A stretch of 64,000 bases of DNA from Pseudomonas sp. B21-028 (lineage in GTDB: Bacteria; Pseudomonadota; Gammaproteobacteria; Pseudomonadales; Pseudomonadaceae): contig NZ_CP087184.1 in the NCBI RefSeq assembly GCF_024749045.1, forward strand, positions 1,302,001 to 1,366,000, written 5' to 3'. A model generated the notes under the pieces. That model had not been told where the DNA came from and made no database searches. It saw only the letters and a program-made list of their open reading frames with translations. Position 1 is the stretch's first letter. Every line of letters begins with the position of its first letter. The translations under genes and the position numbers were made by a program. Positions 1-7,034 of this stretch are shown here, one piece after another.

Positions 1-2
1 AT

Positions 3-734
3 GTGGCGATTGTCGGGGTGGGCGGGGTCGGTTCCTGGGCGGCGGAAGCCATTGCCCGGTGTGGCGTGGGCGAGATTTCGCTGTTCGACCTGGACGACGT
101 CTGCGTCAGCAACGCCAACCGTCAATTGCACGCCCTGGACAGTACCGTCGGCAAACCCAAGGTCGAGGTGATGGCTGAGCGCCTGCGCGGGATCAATCCC
201 GATTGCACGGTGCACGCCGTGGCGGATTTCGTCACCCGCGACACCATGGCCGAATACATCACGCCAAACATCGACTGCGTGATCGACTGCATCGACAGCG
301 TCAACGCCAAGGCGGCGCTGATCGCCTGGTGCAAGCGCCGCAAGATCCAGATCATCACCACCGGCGGCGCGGGCGGGCAGATCGACCCGACGCTGATCCA
401 GGTCTGCGACCTGAACCGTACCTTCAATGACCCGCTGGCTTCGAAAGTACGGTCCACCCTGCGCCGCGACTATGGGTTTTCCCGCACCGTGACCCGTCAC
501 TACAGCGTGCCCTGCGTATTTTCCACCGAGCAACTGCGCTACCCGAAACCCGACGGCAGCATCTGCTTGCAGAAGAGCTTTGTCGGCGACGGCGTGAAGC
601 TCGACTGCGCCGGCGGGTTTGGCGCGGTGATGATGGTGACGGCGACGTTCGGCATGGTCGCAGCGACCAAGGCTGTGGATAAGATCGTGGCGGGTGTGCG
701 GCGACCGGCGGACAGGCTAAAGAGCGGGCAGTAA
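3..734 (+). CDS. tcdA: tRNA ct6A37 synthase TcdA (CsdL), 5' partial
   Basis: E1/MoeB-ThiF-like ATP-dependent enzyme that dehydrates N6-threonylcarbamoyladenosine-37 of ANN-decoding tRNAs to the cyclic form. The frame is already open at the window edge. The first visible residues, VAIVGVGGVGSWAAEAIAR, are the Rossmann nucleotide-binding loop, which normally lies about 25 residues into the protein, so the true start is outside the window and the GTG at position 3 is not a start. Other family features are the NRQLHAL stretch and CIDSVNAKAAL. It ends at TAA 732-734. It converges on csdE-csdA, whose sulfur-acceptor and desulfurase products are functional partners of this enzyme in E. coli. The tail of the gene lies in the first copy of the tandem repeat described at 726-1672. 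Confidence 0.93.
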   Translation: MAIVGVGGVGSWAAEAIARCGVGEISLFDLDDVCVSNANRQLHALDSTVGKPKVEVMAERLRGINPDCTVHAVADFVTRDTMAEYITPNIDCVIDCIDSVNAKAALIAWCKRRKIQIITTGGAGGQIDPTLIQVCDLNRTFNDPLASKVRSTLRRDYGFSRTVTRHYSVPCVFSTEQLRYPKPDGSICLQKSFVGDGVKLDCAGGFGAVMMVTATFGMVAATKAVDKIVAGVRRPADRLKSGQ

Positions 735-1672
735 CAGCTTTTGTGGCGAGGGGATTTATCCCCGCTGGGCTGCGAAGCGGCCCCTTACAGCTGTGAGCTT
801 GATCCTCTTGGCATACCGGGTTGCCCGGTTTGGGGGCCGCTTCGCAGCCCAACGGGGATAAATCCCCTCGCCACAATCATTGCACCAGTTGGCGCATCCG
901 CTGTAACACCGCATTCAAGCCATTGCTGCGCGATGGCGACAGCTGTCGCGACAACCCCAACTGATTGAACCACCCCGGCAAATCCACCTGCTGCAACTCT
1001 TCGGCCGACAATCCATTGACCCGCGCCAGCAACAGCGCCACGGGCAGTACCAGCTTTTGTGGCGAGGGGATTTATCCCCGCTGGGCTGCGAAGCGGCCCC
1101 TTACAGCTGTGAGCTCAATCCTCTTGGCATACCGGGTTGCCCGGTTTGGGGGCCGCTTCGCAGCCCAACGGGGATAAATCCCCTCGCCACAATCATTGCA
1201 CCAGTTGGCGCATCCGCTGCAACACCGCATTCAAGCCATTGCTGCGCGATGGCGACAGCTGTCGCGACAACCCCAACTGATTGAACCATTCCGGCAAATC
1301 CACCTGCTGCAACTCTTCGGCCGACAATCCATTGACCCGCGCCAGCAACAGCGCCATGGGCAGTAACAGCTTTTGTGGCGAGGGGATTTATCCCCGCTGG
1401 GCTGCGAAGCGGCCCCTTACAGCTGTGAGCTCAATCCACTTGGCATACCGGGTTGCCCGGTTTGGGGCCGCTTCGCAGCCCAACGGGGATAAATCCCCTC
1501 GCCACAATCATTGCACCAGTTGGCGCATCCGCTGCAACACCGCATTCAAGCCATTGCTGCGCGACGGCGACAGCTGTCGCGACAACCCCAACTGATTGAA
1601 CCATTCCGGCAAATCCACCTGCTGCAACTCTTCGGCCGACAATCCATTGACCCGCGCCAGCAACAGCGCCAC
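726..1672. repeat. Three tandem copies of a 316-bp unit
   Basis: Units run 726-1041, 1042-1357 and 1358-1672; the third is 315 bp because one G is missing from a G run. Each unit begins with the end of tcdA (GGGCAGTA), carries an inverted pair of a 42-bp Pseudomonas repeat (GTGGCGAGGGGATTTATCCC ... and its complement), and ends with about 165 bp of the 3' part of csdE. Only the third unit continues into an intact csdE. The first two copies are therefore decayed gene-end duplicates and should not be annotated as genes. Units differ by a handful of substitutions, for example CTGTAAC versus CTGCAAC at the csdE-derived part. This argues against a simple assembly duplication. Confidence 0.95.
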
Positions 1673-1912
1673 CAACCCGCGAATCAATCGCGCATCGCTG
1701 CCGGCAGCAAACTGCCAGTGTCCGTCCTGCAATTGGCCCACCAGCCATACCTGGCTTTCACAGCCATTCACCAGGTTGGCGTCGCATTTGTCTGCCTCGC
1801 TCAAGGGCGGCAGGCGTTCGCCCCATTGCATCAGCAGTCGGACGCGTTGTTCCCAGCCTGAGGCGTCTTGGAAAATGTGCAGCGCCGTGGCGGCATCGGC
1901 CGGCAGGTTCAT
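1508..1912 (-). CDS. csdE: SufE/CsdE-family sulfur acceptor protein
   Basis: A 134-residue protein of the SufE family. It accepts persulfide sulfur from the cysteine desulfurase CsdA on a conserved cysteine and stimulates that enzyme. The acceptor cysteine is visible as C51 in DANLVNGCESQVWLV, with the usual flanking residues. The length is normal for the family. The start codon overlaps the csdA stop by 4 bp (1909-1912), indicating translational coupling, with csdA first in the operon. The last 165 bp or so are duplicated twice downstream in the tandem repeat, but this copy is intact. Confidence 0.93.
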   Translation of the reverse strand: MNLPADAATALHIFQDASGWEQRVRLLMQWGERLPPLSEADKCDANLVNGCESQVWLVGQLQDGHWQFAAGSDARLIRGLVALLLARVNGLSAEELQQVDLPEWFNQLGLSRQLSPSRSNGLNAVLQRMRQLVQ

Positions 1913-3114
1913 CGCAGCATCTCCAGGGCCTGGTCGAGGGCTTCGAAGAAACGCTCGATATCGGCGGAGTCGTTGTACAACGCCAGCGACACCCGGATCG
2001 CGCCCGATAACTGCAAATGTTTGAACAGCGGCATGGCGCAGTGATGTCCAGCGCGCACGGCAACGCCTTGTTCGGTCAGCAGATGGGCCAAGTCGGCGTT
2101 GTGCACGCCGTCTACCATGAAACTGACCAGCGCCAGCCGTGGATTGCCCACCAGGCGTACGCCGTTGCGCGCCAGCAGGCCGTGGAGCAGGTAGTCGTGC
2201 AGGGCTGCTTCATGGTCCGCCAGCGCTTGTGCGTCGAGGCCGGACAAGTAATCCAGGGTCGCCCCCAGGCCGATCACGCTGGCGATCGGCGGAGTGCCTG
2301 CTTCGAAACCCAGGGGCGCCGGGCGGAACGTGGCGCTGTGGTAGTCAGCCTGCTGCACCATTTCGCCGCCGAACTGCCAATGACGCAGGTTGTGGAGCGC
2401 TTCGTTGCGGCCGAACAGCACGCCCAGCCCTTCGGGCCCGTAGAGCTTGTGGCTGGAAAATACATAGAAATCGCAGCCCAGGGCCTGCACGTCATGGCGG
2501 CCGTGGACCACACCCTGGGCGCCGTCGATGACGGTCAAGGCGCCCTGGGCCTTGGCCAGTGCCAATAGCGTCGGCAAGGGTTGCCAGGTGCCAAGAACGT
2601 TGGACAGTTGGCTCACCGCCAGCAAGCGCGTACGCGGGCCAATCAGGTTGGTGGCGGCATCCAGGTCGATCACCCCGTGGGTGTCGAGGGGCAACACCAC
2701 CAGCGTCAACGAGCGGCGCTCGGCCAGTTGCTGCCAGGGCAGCAGGTTGGCGTGGTGCTCCAGGGCGCTGATGACGATTTCATCGCCTGGATTGAGCAGG
2801 TGTTCCAACCCGTAGGCCAGGAGATTCAGTGCCGACGTGGCGCCGTGGGTAAACACGATCTGCCCGCATTCCCCCGCATTGAGCCATTGCGACACCTTGA
2901 GGCGACTGTTTTCGAACGCCTGGGTGGCATGGGCACCGGGCAGGTGTTGCGCACGGTGCACGTTGGCCGCGCCGTTGGCGTAGTAATGCGCCAGGGCGTC
3001 CAGCAGGGCTTGGGGTTTTTGCGTGGTGGCGGCGTTGTCCAGGTAGGTCTGGCCTTGCCGTTGCAGGGCGGCGATGGCCGGGAAATCGGCACGCCAGGGG
3101 GATGGAATCAACAT
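1909..3114 (-). CDS. csdA: Cysteine desulfurase CsdA (class V aminotransferase fold)
   Basis: PLP enzyme of 401 residues that removes sulfur from cysteine (or selenium from selenocysteine) and passes it to CsdE. The PLP lysine is K223 in FSSHKLYGPEGLGVLFG. The catalytic cysteine is C359 in RAGHHCAMPLFKHL. The N-terminal YLDNAATTQKP block is also typical. The open frame extends 28 codons further upstream, into REP-flanking sequence. The ATG at 3114 (MLIPSPWRADFPAIAAL) gives the usual family length, so I prefer it. It is operonic with csdE and adjacent to tcdA. This supports a role in the Csd sulfur/tRNA system rather than in Isc-type Fe-S assembly. Confidence 0.93.
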   Translation of the reverse strand: MLIPSPWRADFPAIAALQRQGQTYLDNAATTQKPQALLDALAHYYANGAANVHRAQHLPGAHATQAFENSRLKVSQWLNAGECGQIVFTHGATSALNLLAYGLEHLLNPGDEIVISALEHHANLLPWQQLAERRSLTLVVLPLDTHGVIDLDAATNLIGPRTRLLAVSQLSNVLGTWQPLPTLLALAKAQGALTVIDGAQGVVHGRHDVQALGCDFYVFSSHKLYGPEGLGVLFGRNEALHNLRHWQFGGEMVQQADYHSATFRPAPLGFEAGTPPIASVIGLGATLDYLSGLDAQALADHEAALHDYLLHGLLARNGVRLVGNPRLALVSFMVDGVHNADLAHLLTEQGVAVRAGHHCAMPLFKHLQLSGAIRVSLALYNDSADIERFFEALDQALEMLR

Positions 3115-3160
3115 GCTTTCGGGCCCTGCTGGAGTGAAGCTGGACCCTGTGGAAGCGGGC

Positions 3161-3270
3161 CCTGTGGGAGCCGAGCTTGCTCGCGATGGCAGCAACACGG
3201 TTTAACTGCAAGACCGTGTCATCGTTCATCGCGAGCCAGCTCGGCTCCCATAAAAGCGGGCTCCCACAGG
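3161..3270. repeat. REP doublet (REPIN-like) between csdA and dapD
   Basis: An inverted pair of the GTGGGAGCCGAGCTTGCTCGCGA-type repeat with about 35 bp of non-repeat sequence between the arms, followed by a second short CTCCCACAGG end. It is a typical Pseudomonas extragenic palindrome of no coding capacity. Confidence 0.85.
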
Positions 3271-3285
3271 TGACGGTGAAGCGGC

Positions 3286-4320
3286 TTAGTTATGCGCGTG
3301 CAGTGCTTCGTTCAGCTCGATGGCCGACTTGTGGGTCTTGCATTCCACCGCGCCGGTTTCGGAGTTGCGGCGGAACAGCAGGTCGGGCTGGCCAGCCAGG
3401 TCGCGAGCCTTGACCACCTTGACCAACTGGTTGTTTTCATCCAGCAACGCCACTTTGGTACCGGCGGTCACGTACAGGCCCGATTCCACGGTGTTGCGGT
3501 CGCCCAATGGAATACCGATACCGGCGTTGGCGCCGATCAGGCAGCCTTCGCCGACCTTGATCACGATGTTGCCGCCACCCGACAGGGTGCCCATGGTGGA
3601 GCAACCGCCGCCCAGGTCCGAGCCCTTGCCGACGAACACGCCAGCCGACACACGGCCTTCGATCATGCCCGGGCCTTCGGTGCCGGCGTTGAAGTTGACG
3701 AAACCTTCGTGCATCACGGTGGTGCCTTCGCCCACGTAGGCGCCCAGGCGGATCCGTGCGGCATCGGCGATACGCACGCCCGCCGGAACCACGTAGTCAG
3801 TCATTTTCGGGAACTTGTCCACCGAGAACACTTCCAGCAGCTCGCCGCGCAGACGGGCTTCGAGCTGGTGCTCGGCCAGTTCGCCCAGGTCGATCGCGCC
3901 CTGGCTGGTCCAGGCCACGTTCGGCAGCAGCGGGAAAATGCCGGCCAGGTTCAGGCCATGGGGCTTGGCCAGGCGATGGGACAGCAGGTGCAGCTTGAGG
4001 TAGGCCTCGGGGGTGGAGCTCAGTTGCGCATCTTCAGCCAGCAGGGTGGCGACCAGCGGCTTGTGGCTTTCGGCCAGGCGGGTCAGCAACGCGGCTTGTG
4101 CGGCATCGACACCCTTGAGGGCCTCAGCCAGTTGCGAGGCCTGGGCGGTGGTGAAGGTGATGGCCTGGTTGCCTTCGCTGTAGCCCAGGATCGGCGCGAT
4201 GGCCTTGACGATGTCGGCCGACGGGTTGAGCAGTGGCTGTGCGTAGAACACTTCCAGCCAGGCGCCTTGACGGTTTTGGGTGCCGACGCCGAAGGCCAGG
4301 CTGAACAGAGTAGTGGACAT
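3286..4320 (-). CDS. dapD: 2,3,4,5-tetrahydropyridine-2,6-dicarboxylate N-succinyltransferase DapD
   Basis: Catalyses succinylation of tetrahydrodipicolinate in the succinylase branch of lysine/meso-DAP synthesis. It is a 344-residue left-handed parallel beta-helix acyltransferase of the Pseudomonas type. Imperfect hexapeptide repeats are visible around GVRIADAARIRLGAYVGEGT and VFVGKGSDLGGGCSTMGT. The frame opens at an ATG at 4326, but the second ATG at 4320 (MSTTLFSLAFGVGTQN) is 8 nt from a GAGG Shine-Dalgarno, whereas the first would be only 2 nt away. I therefore choose 4320. The partner enzyme dapC lies nearby on the same strand. Confidence 0.95.
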   Translation of the reverse strand: MSTTLFSLAFGVGTQNRQGAWLEVFYAQPLLNPSADIVKAIAPILGYSEGNQAITFTTAQASQLAEALKGVDAAQAALLTRLAESHKPLVATLLAEDAQLSSTPEAYLKLHLLSHRLAKPHGLNLAGIFPLLPNVAWTSQGAIDLGELAEHQLEARLRGELLEVFSVDKFPKMTDYVVPAGVRIADAARIRLGAYVGEGTTVMHEGFVNFNAGTEGPGMIEGRVSAGVFVGKGSDLGGGCSTMGTLSGGGNIVIKVGEGCLIGANAGIGIPLGDRNTVESGLYVTAGTKVALLDENNQLVKVVKARDLAGQPDLLFRRNSETGAVECKTHKSAIELNEALHAHN

Positions 4321-4353
4321 GAACATTACCTCAACAAAATGGACTGGGCAGGC

Positions 4354-4716
4354 TTACTTGATTTCTGCCGCATAGATATCTGGCTTGAAGCCAATCAGGG
4401 TTCGGTCACCGAGATCGAGCACCGGGCGCTTGATCATCGAGGGTTGAGCAAGCATCAGTTCGATGGCTTTCGACTGGTCGAGATCGGCTTTGCGTTCGTC
4501 GTCGAGCTTGCGAAAGGTCGTACCAGCACGGTTCAACACCACTTGCCAGCCATGCTCGTCGCACCATTGGGTCAGGTGCTCACGGTCGATGCCGGCGGTC
4601 TTGTAGTCGTGAAAGTCGTAGCGCACAGCATGCTCATCGAGCCAGGTGCGCGCCTTTTTCATGGTGTCACAGGCTTTGATGCCGAAAAGGTGCAACGTTT
4701 TGCTTGAATCGGTCAA
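4354..4716 (-). CDS. ArsC/Spx/YffB-family thioredoxin-fold protein
   Basis: A protein of 120 residues in the arsenate-reductase-related family (YffB/Spx-like). The N-terminal FGIKACDTMKKARTWLDEH carries the single active-site-region cysteine (C16) and a lysine in place of the CxxC pair. The C-terminal MIKRPVLDLGDRTLIGF is the family KRP motif. The open frame extends to 4830. The TTG at 4716 has AGGGGG 7 nt upstream and gives the usual family length, so I use it. Its in vivo substrate is not established. Its position beside dapD is conserved in pseudomonads as far as I recall. It is unlikely to be a true arsenate reductase, because the CN(T/S)SR-type site and ars neighbours are absent. Confidence 0.8.
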   Translation of the reverse strand: MTDSSKTLHLFGIKACDTMKKARTWLDEHAVRYDFHDYKTAGIDREHLTQWCDEHGWQVVLNRAGTTFRKLDDERKADLDQSKAIELMLAQPSMIKRPVLDLGDRTLIGFKPDIYAAEIK

Positions 4717-4904
4717 GGAACTGCCCCCTTTGCAGGTGCCGGAAATAAAAGGTGAAGGATTATGCCATGACCGGACGGTTTCGGCTGCGGCCTTCCAAAT
4801 GCCATTTAAGGTTTGGTGAAGGTGTTGCACAGGAAGTGCGGTCTGACAGACGCACCGAAGTTTCCGACAAGTTTTTAAGGTTGTCCGTCGGAAGCGAGGG
4901 CTCT

Positions 4905-5150
4905 AGCCTCTGGGTGTCGCTGCCAATTCAGCGACCGGACGTGAGAATCCGATTTCCCCTAGTAGGCGTGCAGGCGCCGACCATATAAAGTGCAGGCGCT
5001 TTTCGTCTGGGCATTATGTTATGGCGGCTGTGCGCGGGCATGCTTCGGCATGGCCGGGCTTCTAGGACTCGGATTCTCACCCCGCGTACGGCTGCCACCC
5101 TCCGGTCCGTGAGAAGACTTGGTGGCGGCTCCATATTTCCTAGGAGCAAT
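4905..5150 (+). ncRNA. Candidate structured leader RNA upstream of the DUF6124-type gene
   Basis: A 250-bp stretch with several strong inverted repeats and no convincing ORF. GTCGCTG/CAGCGAC (4916-4922/4929-4935) forms a short hairpin. GTGAGAATCCGA (4941-4952) pairs perfectly with TCGGATTCTCAC (5069-5080), enclosing about 115 nt. Inside it CATGC-TTCG-GCATG (5039-5052) is a UUCG-tetraloop hairpin. A further GCCACC/GGTGGC pair lies just before the AGGAG ribosome site of the next gene. My recollection is that very similar blocks precede DUF3077/DUF6124 genes elsewhere in Pseudomonas. That is memory, not something shown here. Confidence 0.55.
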
Positions 5151-5153
5151 GAC

Positions 5154-5513
5154 ATGACCAAAGAAACGCCGAATCCTCCAAAACCAGCCTCCACCTTCCC
5201 CTACGGCGACTACGCCCCCGAAAAGCTGCAAGAAGCTGCTGATCGTGCGCTGGATCATTACCTCAAGCCTGACGACAGCGAGTCAGCCCCTGAATCCTCG
5301 ACGCAGTTGTTCATTGTGGCGGACAGTGTCGACACCGAAACTCTGCTAGCCAACCTCAGCGAAACCCTGGCCTCGGCCAATGCCATGCTGAGTGATCTGG
5401 CTTTCGATCTGGCCGGTTCGCGGCGGCATGTGGCGTTGGGGGTGGTGCAGATGATCGAGTTGGGGGCACTGCTGGCGGACAAGGCTTTGGACCGGGTAGA
5501 GGTTCGGGTCTGA
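5154..5513 (+). CDS. DUF6124 (formerly DUF3077-like) family protein, unknown function
   Basis: A 119-residue acidic soluble protein with no signal peptide or membrane segment. The first 50 residues are Pro/Asp/Glu rich (KETPNPPKPASTFPYGDYAP, a likely disordered lead). The rest is predicted helical (LLANLSETLASANAMLSDLAFDLAGSRRHVALGVVQMIELGALLADKAL). This is the layout of a small Pseudomonas-restricted family that occurs in many paralogues per genome. The start ATG at 5154 has AGGAG 7 nt upstream. Upstream in-frame codons fall in the structured leader and are not coding in my view. Function is unknown. Confidence 0.75.
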   Translation: MTKETPNPPKPASTFPYGDYAPEKLQEAADRALDHYLKPDDSESAPESSTQLFIVADSVDTETLLANLSETLASANAMLSDLAFDLAGSRRHVALGVVQMIELGALLADKALDRVEVRV

Positions 5514-5531
5514 TGCAATAGGTGCCGGCCT

Positions 5532-5690
5532 CATCGCGAGCAGGCTCGCTCCCACAGTGGATTAATATCTTTCAACAAACGTGTGATCGACACTGGACCC
5601 TGTGGGAGCGAGCCTGCTCGCGAAAGCGGTGGGTCAGCTTGCGATGTTGTCGACTGTGCCGCCGTCATCGCGAGCAAGCCCGCTCCCACA
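5532..5690. repeat. Cluster of three REP elements
   Basis: Three copies of the CATCGCGAGCAGGCTCGCTCCCACA repeat in alternating orientation (about 5532-5556, 5598-5628, 5665-5690), filling the gap between the DUF6124 gene and dapC. The outer copies face one way and the middle copy the other. Confidence 0.85.
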
Positions 5691-5697
5691 ACAGCCA

Positions 5698-6897
5698 TCA
5701 ACCCCGACGCTGGATGAACGCCCGGATCCGTTCCGCCGCTTCCACGCACTCGGCCAGCGGTGCAACCAGGGCCATGCGCACGCGGCCGGCGCCCGGGTTG
5801 ACGCCACCGACTTCGCGGGACAGGTAGGAGCCCGGCACCACGGTCACATGTTCCTGTTCGAACAGGTCCCGGCAGAAGGCTGCGTCGTCGCCCGCCACGT
5901 TTGGCCACAGGTAGAAGCTGCCATCGGGGCGTTGCACGTCCAGCACCGGGCTGAGGATCTCCAGTACGGCGTCGAACTTCTCCCGGTACAGCGTCCGGTT
6001 GGCTCGTACGTGTTCTTCGTCGTTCCACGCGGCGATGCTCGCCAGTTGGGTCTGCACCGGCATCGCGCAGCCGTGATAGGTGCGATACAGCAGGAAACCC
6101 TTGAGGATGTCCGCATCGCCGGCCACGAAACCGGAGCGAAGGCCGGGCAGGTTGGAACGCTTGGACAGGCTGTGGAACACCACGCAGCGCTTGAAATCCT
6201 GGCGACCGAGTTCGACGCAGGCGCTGAGCAGGCCTGGCGGCGGGGTTTGTTCGTCGAAGTACAGTTCGCTGTAGCACTCGTCCGCGGCGATCACGAAGTC
6301 GTGCTCGTCGGCCAGGGCGATGAGTTTCTTCAGCACGTCCACCGGAATCAGGGCACCGGTCGGGTTGCCAGGGGAGCAGAGGAACAGGATCTGGCAGCGT
6401 TTCCAGATGTCCGGCGAGACGGCGTCGAAATCCGGGTTGAAGCCGTTCTCGTCCAGGCACGGCAGGTAGTGCGGCTTGGCCCCGGCCAGGAACGCGGCGC
6501 CTTCATAGATCTGATAGAAGGGGTTCGGGCTGACCACCAGCGCATCGTCGCCACGGTTGACCACGGTCTGGGTAAAGGCGAACAGCGCTTCCCGGGTGCC
6601 ATTGACTGGCAGCACATGACGCGCCGGGTCAAGCCAGCCGTTCGGCACGCTGAAGCGTCGCTCGCACCAGCCGGCGATGGCTTCGCGCAGGGCTGGAATG
6701 CCCAGGGTGGTTGGATAAACGGCCATCTGATCCAGGTTGGCGGCCAGGGCCTCGGCGACGAAGCTGGGTGAGCGGTGCTTGGGTTCACCGATGGACAGGG
6801 CGATCGGCCGCTTGTCCGGGTTGGGCGTGACGCTGCCCAGCAGGGCGCGAAGCTTTTCGAACGGGTAGGGCTGCAACTGGTTCAGGGCGTTGTTCAT
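5698..6897 (-). CDS. dapC: N-succinyldiaminopimelate aminotransferase DapC
   Basis: Class I/II PLP aminotransferase of 399 residues that converts N-succinyl-2-amino-6-ketopimelate to N-succinyl-LL-DAP, two enzymatic steps around DapD. Visible landmarks are IALSIGEPKHRSPSFVAEAL at the N-terminus, NPFYQIYEG and CSPGNPTGALIPVDVLKKL in the cofactor region, and the PLP lysine in VVFHSLSKRSNLPGLRSGFVAGD. Length is normal. It is flanked on both sides by REP sequences and so looks monocistronic. Confidence 0.93.
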   Translation of the reverse strand: MNNALNQLQPYPFEKLRALLGSVTPNPDKRPIALSIGEPKHRSPSFVAEALAANLDQMAVYPTTLGIPALREAIAGWCERRFSVPNGWLDPARHVLPVNGTREALFAFTQTVVNRGDDALVVSPNPFYQIYEGAAFLAGAKPHYLPCLDENGFNPDFDAVSPDIWKRCQILFLCSPGNPTGALIPVDVLKKLIALADEHDFVIAADECYSELYFDEQTPPPGLLSACVELGRQDFKRCVVFHSLSKRSNLPGLRSGFVAGDADILKGFLLYRTYHGCAMPVQTQLASIAAWNDEEHVRANRTLYREKFDAVLEILSPVLDVQRPDGSFYLWPNVAGDDAAFCRDLFEQEHVTVVPGSYLSREVGGVNPGAGRVRMALVAPLAECVEAAERIRAFIQRRG

Positions 6898-6927
6898 CGG
6901 GGGCCTCGTTCAAGGTGGGGCGCTGTC

Positions 6928-7020
6928 CCTGTGGGAGCGGGCTTGCTCGCGAAAGCGGTGTGTCAGTTGATGGTCAGTTGACTGACACACCGCTTTCGCG
7001 AGCAAGCCCGCTCCCACAGG
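6928..7020. repeat. Perfect 40-bp inverted REPIN between dapC and glnD
   Basis: Arms 6928-6967 and 6981-7020 are exact reverse complements over 40 bp with a 13-nt loop. The arms contain the GTGGGAGCGGGCTTGCTCGCGA REP core plus AAGCGGTGTGTCAGT. It is the cleanest REPIN in the window. Confidence 0.95.
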
Positions 7021-7034
7021 GGACATATATTGGT

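Noticed and set aside
741..1595. Short plus-strand frames (MWRGDLSPLGCEAAP..., MNHSGKSTCCNSS...) repeated in the tandem array
   Set aside because: They are translations of the extragenic repeat and of antisense csdE fragments. Their repetition comes from the DNA repeat, not from a protein family.
726..1672. CRISPR array
   Set aside because: The units are 316 bp and adjacent, with no unique spacers and no cas genes in the window.
4354..4716. Arsenate reductase
   Set aside because: It belongs to the fold family, but lacks the CN(T/S)SR-type active site and any ars neighbours.
4941..5080. Retron-like msr/msd structure suggested by the flanking 12-bp inverted repeats
   Set aside because: No reverse transcriptase gene is nearby, and the neighbouring gene is a DUF6124 protein.
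4928..5194. 88-codon minus-strand frame across the DUF6124 leader
   Set aside because: It is read from the repeated structured element with no ribosome site. It has probably been annotated as a hypothetical protein elsewhere, but it is better explained as RNA structure.
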